Assembly (NCBI GenBank): GCA_027625915.1
Contig: JANTQA010000033.1
Span: 4,960,001 to 5,024,000, forward strand
Direction of reading: 5' to 3'
DNA length: 64,000 nucleotides
From: Anaeramoeba flamelloides
Taxonomy: Eukaryota; Metamonada; Anaeramoebidae
Position numbers and translations under genes: made by a program. Each line of letters begins with the position of its first letter. Positions within the stretch are counted from its first letter, which is position 1. Of the stretch, positions 57,401 through 64,000 are shown in pieces. The notes below the pieces were generated by a model. The model worked only from the letters and a program-made list of their open reading frames with translations, ran no database searches and was not told where the DNA came from.

Positions 57401-60400
57401 TTCGGCCGTTTGGGCGAATTGTTTGTATTTTTAAAATGGTATGCAAAGACTTGATTCTCTGTTAAATCATGGAATGGCCTTTCTTTGGTTATAATTTCTA
57501 ATAAAATAAGTGAAAACGAATATACATCACATTGATAACTATAACTTTCTGCTCTTGCAACCTTTTTGAGTTTTTTATTTTTTTAAGTTTTGTATTAGTT
57601 TTTATTTAATATTTATTTATTTTTTTTATTATATTGTTGGTATTTATTTTGTATGTATTTTAGATTTATTTTTTATGTATTTTTTATTTATTTTTTTATT
57701 CATAATTTTTTTATTTTTTTATTATAAATTTTTTTATTTATTTCATTTATTTTGTAGCTTTTTTTTATTTTTATATTTGTTCAAATAAATTTATTAATTT
57801 TAAGCGTTTTATTTGAATAGAAAAATAATAAAGATGCTATTTATTTTTTTTCAAACTCAAAATTTTTATTTGTGAAATTTTAAGTAAATAATTTTTGATA
57901 ACGAGAGACAAGAAAGAGATTAGATTTCTACAAAGTTTTAGAGATTACTGTAGTTACTTTTAAAAGATATTGAGAAATCATTGAGTTATTATAAGGCAAA
58001 ATTTGAAAATTTTATGGATCTTCTTATTTTTACAACTCTATTTGAGGTAGATGAGAAGTATTTTACGAATAATTTTAACTTGAAAAATGATATTTAAAGT
58101 TATTTAACAGTACTTTGAAATTTTTATTTACGACGTTGTTTAATCTGATAAACCCTAAAAGAGCTCATTCCTCTATTTTTAAAGATTTTGAATAAATAAT
58201 TATTTTCCATACAAAAGTAACCAAATTATTTGTTCAAACAGAAGTAGAAAATAAAAGTTCTTCATTTTTTCCTTACTGATTGAAAATTGAATTAATTCCA
58301 TTTCTTTGTTGAAAAAAATGTCGAAATTCAAACTATTTTTTTTTTCTCTTTTCGAAAAAAAATTAATCTCATCGTTTTAAAAAAAATTTATATTTGTTCT
58401 ATTTTTTCTTTGAGACAAAGAGAAAAGAAATCATTTCTAGAGGATTTTTAAAATGAGAAAAAAACATTTACAAATTGAGGAAAAAAAAAATAAACATTTT
58501 TTTTTTGATGTAGAAATCAAGAAATTTTAGAGAGGAATGCTGAAAATTAGTTCATTATTAAGAACCCCAATAGATGCATGCAAATTTTTAAGTTTGATCG
58601 TTTTCAGATGTTTATTAACAAACGTGAAATAAAAGAGGAAATAGAGACTCATTGAAAAGTTGGCGATTTATTTTGTATCTGTGGGATTTTAAACCAAGTT
58701 TTGTCTCCAATGATAAAAATATAAAATTTAACTTCAATAGTTCAGTTGGTTGGAAAAAAAAGAGATCCTTTGAAGAACAAGTTATTGAAATTACCATTAA
58801 AAAATAATAAATTTGTTTATTTTCGTTTGTTTGTTTATTGTTTTTGGTTTTTTCGAGTTAGATCCCGAGTTAAAAAATAAATATCATCTCATATTATTTC
58901 ATCTGTTCAAAAATACCCCTTGTTATAATTCTTTGTTTAGGATCCACTTACAGACTCAAAATAATATTGTTCTAGTGCTAAGAGGATATCAATCACAGTT
59001 TAAAGAACGACAATGGATATTATCTTATATCACTTCAAATAATCTCTTTTTTTTTTCGTTGTTCCATACCAAACTCGAGATTATAACAAGGTGATTATTT
59101 CCAAATTAAAACAATAAAGACAGTTTCAAATTTATTTTTGAGTTATTTTTTTCTTTTTTTACTTTTTTTTTATTTTTGATCTAAAAATTGAATATGAGAT
59201 TATTTCAAGTCTCACTTTTTTATTTATTTATTTTTGAGTTCTTATATATATATATCATACATTAAAGTTGAAGGAGAAACAATAATTATATAAATGTAAG
59301 ATACAAGAAGATATAAAGTGGTTCGAATCGTGTTTTGATTCAAATTGACTTTATTCTATCTAGAACGGTTGTATTGGTCTGACATTGATATGAAGTGTTC
59401 GGTTACCTTTTACAGTGATTTAAGTTTTGAAATATTGATGGAATAATTGGGGAGGTGATTTAAAAAAAAAAATCAAATTTCTCTCATTTATATTCTTAAA
59501 TCAAAAATAATTTGCAAAAAAAAAAAACTTTTTAATCTTTCAAGGATTGCAAGGTTTTGCATGACTTTTGTTTGGATTTAAAAACTTGATATTTGAAAAA
59601 TTTTCTTTTTTTCTTTTTTTAGTTCTAAATTATTTATTTTTTTTTATTTCTCGACTAAAGAGAAATAGGAAGTTATTCTTCAACTAAAAATAAATAAATA
59701 AATTGTTTATTTTTTTTTTTGAAAGTTTAATAGAGAAAAGTATAATCATTAAAGTGATAAGAGAAGGTCTTGAAAAGAATTGTTAAACTTTAATTATTTT
59801 ATTTTCAGAATGCAATTATTATATCCAATGATATTTTATATATATATATATAAACTCCTTTTCAGTCTTAAGGTTCCCAGTTTTATTGAAAGAAATAGAA
59901 CACATATATGAGTTTAATCCTTTATTCTTCTCAAACTAAAATTTCAATTTTTAGATCAAAATCATTTTTTCTAATTTTGTAAAAAAGTTTTTTTTTTTTT
60001 GTTTTATGTATTTTGCTGTATTTGTATTTTCTTTTTTTTTGTTTTTTGTTTTCATTTTATTTTTCTTTCTTGTTGTTTTTTTTTTTTTTATAAAAAGTCA
60101 ATTTGAAAAAATCCTTGTTTGAAACTTCAAATTAAAATACAGAAAATTGAGTCTTTGTAATTCCTTTAAAATTAATACATTTAAAATTTAAAAATCTTTT
60201 TCTTTTTATTTTTATTGAGGAAGAAATGTAATTTCGACTCTAGATGCCCTTATACTTAATTTTTCCTTTCAGAAATTTAAGCGTAAAATCATAGATTTCA
60301 CGATTATTGATTAATGAAAATAGTCTCAAACTGTCAAAATTTAAAAATCTTATTGTCAACAATTTTTATTTCCTAAAGAAATTGAAAATTTTTGCACGAG

Positions 60401-63400
60401 ACATTCTAATAAAAGGGGTTAAAAAAATTTTTTAACAGTTTTTTTTTTTTTAAATTTATAGGTTGTTCAGGTATTTCGTTTATGAATATCGACTCTTCTC
60501 CGAAATTTATTATTTCTCTTATTTCTAAACAATCTTAGTTTGGTTGATTCTGAGAAAAAAAGTGAATTTTTCATTTTTGGATGGGGAGCTATTTGAGTGA
60601 AATGGAGTTTATATACTTTTTACCTTTCCCAAATTCCCTTTTTTAAGGTGTTTGGGTTACTCCTCGTCTTTTTAGTTTTTTTAATTTTTTTTTTTTATCG
60701 TTGAATTACCAAGCCTGTTTCGTTCGATCAAAATTTTTTTCAACCATTGATATTAGGTTAAAGATGAGTTCTTTTAAATAGGAAAAAAAAAAGTTGATAT
60801 CCTCTAACCATTTGATCGATCAAGAATAATAATAGAATTTAAACAAATTTGCGAATACATTTTTTTGTTGTTGTTCTCTCTAAAATTTTTTGACACAGGT
60901 ATTTATTTATTAGTATTGATAATTATTTATTTTTTTGTTTTGTGAGTATTGTAAATTGATAAAAAAGTGTTAACATTTCATTTTTGTAAATGGCTCTAAT
61001 TTAAGTATTTATTCTAGAATTTGATTAAATGAGTTTTTTTTTTCAAAAATTAAATTTTGGTATGTTAAAAATTTTGAATTGGGGTTTGCTTATCTATATA
61101 TATATATATATATATCCCTTAGCACCCCAAATAACCTAAAAACATTTCAAACAAAAATTTTAATTTGAAATGTTATCAAAGGATAATAAGATATAGAATT
61201 AATAAACAATTATCTTAGAAAGAAAATTTTATAATTAAAAATTGTATAGTTACTTAAAATAAAAAAAATTTGAAAAAAAATTTTCAACATTGGGAATTTT
61301 TTTTTGGTTATTGTGATTTTATTATTTTTCCAAATTTTGTCAAAATAAATTTTTTTTTTTTTTTTTGAAAAGTTTGTCTAGACATCAAAAACCTCTTAGT
61401 TTTAATGAATAAAATACATCATACTTTACTGGAAATTTTTTGGGGGCCCTTTGTACCCCAAAATTGCCTAAAATGCTTGATTAAATAATTTATTCATTAT
61501 AAAAGTTATTATAACATCACATAGAAAATTTGTTTTATCTACTGATTACTATTCAATATCAATATCTATATTAGATTCTAAATAATTTAAAAAAAAAAAA
61601 AATATAAATTAAATTAGAAAAAAAAATCAAATTTTTTTTCATTGCAAAATTTTACAATTTTTTCAACAAGATTTTTTTTCTATTTTAAATGATTTGGCCA
61701 ATAGTTCGAGTCAGATTAATAATTGATTTTTTTTTTTTATTTTTTACAATTTTTTAATTTTTGACTTTTTAAAATCTAGACATAAAATAAACAATATTGT
61801 TGAATTAGAGACAATATATCAGAACTTATTTAACAAGATCTGGATTAATTTATTAAGGAAAAATCCAAATATCGCAAATATATTATTCAAATTTTTACCA
61901 ATAACAAAATACAATAAAAAAAAATTTTGGTTTCGGAGATTATTTTATTATATTGGAATAATATTTAAGAGTTATTTTTTATTTTATTTTAAATTTAGGT
62001 ATAAATATTTTATTGATTAAAAAGTAATTTATATTTGTTTTATTCCAATTTAATAAATTGAAATTATTTTACAATTTTTTTTTTTTTTGATTTTCAATTA
62101 TTATCTATTGCTTAAATAAAAGTTTTAGAAAATTAATCATATTAAAAATTTAATTTTGGCCTAAAGAAATAAATTTCATTTTTCTCTCAATTGGATATTT
62201 ATTGAAATTTTTTCTAAAAAAAAAAAAAATTAAATTTCAAAGTAATTTATTTTTTTATTTATTTTTTTTATCATAAAATTAGCAAAATTGTTTGGTGGTT
62301 ATTATTAATAAATTAATGTGTTGAGTTTTGAATTACTATTAATGTAATAAAATTTCTGATTTAAAAAAATAAAATAAAAATAAAAATCTTTAAAAAAAAT
62401 GTAAAAACGAATAATTATTATTTTTTTTTTCAATTTCAAAAAAAAAAACAATAACTTAACTACTTTATCTTTGAACTATTTTGACTTTTTATTATAATTC
62501 AAATCTGGATTAAAGACAAATAAGAAAATTAATATATCAGTACACCAATATCATTTTAAATCTAATTTAAAAAACTTGATGAAATTTAGGCAAATCCGGG
62601 GTGCTAAGGGATATATATATATATATCAGCTATTTCCTTAAAATTGTGGCAAATTTTTATTTTAAAATATATTTATTAAACTTAATTCTAATAATAAAAC
62701 TATTTGAATACTCAAAATTGCCATCTTAATAAATTGATTCTTAATAACAATTCAAGTTGTTTATTCGTGAGAAATTACTTTAATTAAAGAAATAAAAGTT
62801 TCCGATCTCAAATTTATGTGATATTTTTAGGTGTATGAAAATTGGTGTTGTTTTTTTTCTTTTTGATATTAAAAAAATCGTTTTCATAACTTCCTTAATC
62901 TCAACAAAATTTCTAATAGAATGGTAAACATATAACTGAATTTTATTGTTAAAAAATCTTTTGTATCTTGACATATTACCAGTTTTTACTTAAAATTGGT
63001 TGTACATTGTTTTCTCCAAAAAAAAGTACAATTTTTTTTTGATTTTTTTAGAAAAAATTTTAATGAACATATTTGGAAATACAAACAAAATAGATACTTA
63101 TTCAGTTTGTATTAATATTAAATTTAATTTTATATTATCAATTTATGAATATAACCACTAAAAAAAGAGGATTATAATTTGAAATATAAAAAAAAATACC
63201 CACTTTTTTGGAAATATCTTATAATATTATATTATATATATATATATATTAAAACATTAAATTTCTTATTAAATTTTTATGTTTCTTATACGTTAAGTTT
63301 TGATTTTTATAATTTGGGTGAATTGAAATTAAATAGATTGTAGGGCCATTTTGTAAGTTTTTGAATTTGAATTAACAATTGTTAAAAAATTTGAATATTT

Positions 63401-63867
63401 GTTATTTTTAATTTTTGGAGAAAAGAAATTTTTATAAATATTATTCATTGAAATCAAGGAATTAAAATTTTTTATAATAATAAAATGAATCGAAGATGAA
63501 GAAATGAGTTGTTACTTCAGGTGCCATATATCTGTATGTACCACACATCGTTCTTAAACTTTGACCTGTGACTTTTTTTTTCGAGGTACCAAAATCGATA
63601 ATTTTTGCAATCATCCTTCCTTCTTCCTCTGTTAAAAGAATATTTTTTGGTTTTAAATCACGATGGATTATTTTTGAATCATGCAAAAATCTCATTCCAT
63701 TTGCGATCTGTTTACCAATTTTTAGCCATTGGATCAAAGATATATCTATTTTGAAGTTTCTTAAAATATCATTTAGGCTACCAAATCTATAAAATGTCAT
63801 AACAATACAATATGGCGGTGTGATCGTTCCGCCAAGTAAATTAACAACATTGGGATGTTGAAGTTTT
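54463..63867 (-). CDS. Protein kinase fused to two right-handed beta-helix regions (5' end outside window)
   Basis: Visible exons on the minus strand: 63867-63516 and 57561-54463. They join across a 5954-bp intron (GTAACA...AAAAAG) in phase 0, exactly after the APE motif (YMAPE|VARAESYSYQCDVYSF). Kinase parts seen: the HPNVVNLLGG segment, catalytic IIHRDLKPKN, KIIDFGTS, GTYRYMAPE, then C-lobe CDVYSFSLILLEI and CWSEEPDRRLTFEEV; the style is TKL-like. The N-lobe (Gly loop, catalytic Lys) lies past the window edge. After a Lys/Glu linker come two PbH1-type beta-helix regions (about 57060-56090 and 55760-54500). These carry the FBXO11-like N.I..N...GI repeat and each opens with a ...V..TEAL / ...TIRSALECA motif. 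A charged, Ser/Pro-containing linker separates them. Stop TAG. Likely a cytosolic signalling kinase with a protein- or glycan-binding scaffold; its partner is unknown. Confidence 0.9.
59850..60611. mobile_element. TA-targeting MITE (family E, copy 2, inverted)
   Basis: Begins ATAAACTCCTTTTCAGTCTT beside a TA repeat and ends GTGAAATGGAGTTTA. It is collinear, inverted, with 19999-20536 but longer (~760 bases). The extra segment at ~60237-60350 includes TTTCAGAAATTTAAGCGTAA, also found at 26262-26345. Confidence 0.7.
60640..61088. mobile_element. TA-targeting MITE (family D, copy 3, inverted, left end lost)
   Basis: The right end AAAATTTTGAATTGGGGTTT is the inverted family D terminus. The interior TTTGATCGATCAA and TTTGACACAGGTATTTATTT blocks match. 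The left terminus is not recognisable beyond ~60640, close to the family E right end, so it may have been truncated there. Confidence 0.65.
61117..62614. mobile_element. 1.5-kb non-autonomous inverted-repeat element (family J)
   Basis: The ends CCCTTAGCACCCC and GGGGTGCTAAGGG are exact inverses, and inward CCTAAA motifs continue the similarity. Both ends sit in TATATATA tracts, so a TA target is likely. A third version of the end motif lies inside at 61452-61475 (GTACCCCAAAATTGCCTAAA), suggesting an internal partial copy. The interior is A/T runs without a transposase. Confidence 0.75.
62628..63222. mobile_element. TA-targeting element (family K, copy 3, inverted)
   Basis: Left end CAGCTATTTCCTTAAAATTG and right end CCACTTTTTTGGAAATATCT. 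The interior TTTTAGGTG...GAAAATTGGTGTT block is the reverse complement of part of 17160-17763. (TA)n tracts border both sides. Confidence 0.7.
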
Positions 63868-64000
63868 CTAATCAAAAAGAGAACAATAATTTATACACAA
63901 GGTTCGATAAATAGATATAAGAAAAACAGAATAATGAAATAAAAGAAAAAGAATAAAATAAAGATAATATTAATGAAGAAAGAAAGTGTTAATAATAAAA
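63868..64000 (-). other. Intron at the window edge (kinase gene)
   Basis: Upstream of the kinase exon on the minus strand. The acceptor TTTTTGATTAG lies next to 63867 and is preceded by T-rich sequence. No exon is visible before the window ends, so the kinase N-lobe must lie further out. Confidence 0.6.

Larger units (their letters stand above)
57562..63515 (-). other. Giant intron of the kinase/beta-helix gene
   Basis: 5954 bp interrupting the kinase domain immediately after APE. The left 2.3 kb (57562-59849) is A/T runs with a chance-like frame at 58813-59094. 59850-63222 is a nearly unbroken train of elements from families E, D, J and K. No competing exon was recognised. Confidence 0.8.

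Noticed and set aside
58813-59094. 93-codon frame inside the kinase intron as an extra exon
   Set aside because: No motif, no ATG, and the kinase reading frame joins perfectly without it.
59318-59420. A tRNA or snoRNA suggested by GGTTCGAATC
   Set aside because: No cloverleaf or box C/D arrangement could be formed around it.

Overview
The window is eukaryotic nuclear DNA from a very AT-rich protist (about one-fifth G+C by eye). The evidence is spliced genes with GT-AG introns, a 5S rRNA gene, nuclear-type tRNA genes with T-run terminators, and casein kinase 2, TRIM-like and protein-kinase genes. Asn-rich and Ser/Glu-rich low complexity, GCC2/GCC3 (ephrin-receptor-like) Cys-rich multi-pass proteins and beta-helix kinases suggest an amoeboid or anaerobic protist such as Anaeramoeba or an amoebozoan. 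That placement is an inference from protein style, not a proven identity. TAA and TAG both act as ordinary stops in the genes found.

Layout. 1-308 is a MITE, followed by a 5S rRNA gene (1300-1420, +). 1948-3808 is a run of Tc1/mariner-type elements, including one with a decayed transposase. 6772-12276 (-) is the casein kinase 2 beta subunit gene in three exons; its second intron is 4.8 kb and holds a LINE relic and other repeats. 12.8-15.4 kb holds three more MITEs. 15937-23386 (-) is a TRIM-like gene (two B-boxes, coiled coil, SPRY) whose two exons lie 6.0 kb apart across a repeat-filled intron. 29148-29220 (+) is tRNA-Ile(AAU). 34852-38377 (+) encodes a signal peptide, a GCC2/GCC3 Cys-rich ectodomain and about ten membrane segments. 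44.9-53.2 kb is a duplicated tRNA-Ser(GCU) locus with two intact copies and one decayed copy. 54463-63867 (-) encodes a protein kinase joined to two right-handed beta-helix regions, again with a ~6 kb intron; its 5' end lies beyond the window.

The main theme is gene architecture. Each of the three minus-strand genes has one giant (4.8-6.0 kb) intron made largely of TA- or TTAA-targeting short inverted-repeat elements. Exon ends join in perfect phase, and the protein domains run straight through the joins. A gene finder limited to short introns would break each of these genes into pieces. At least ten families of short transposon-like repeats are present; several share terminal motifs with the one element that keeps recognisable Tc1 transposase motifs, so it is a candidate relative or past driver of the others. 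No gene cluster points to a single pathway: the genes look like independent signalling, receptor and translation loci.
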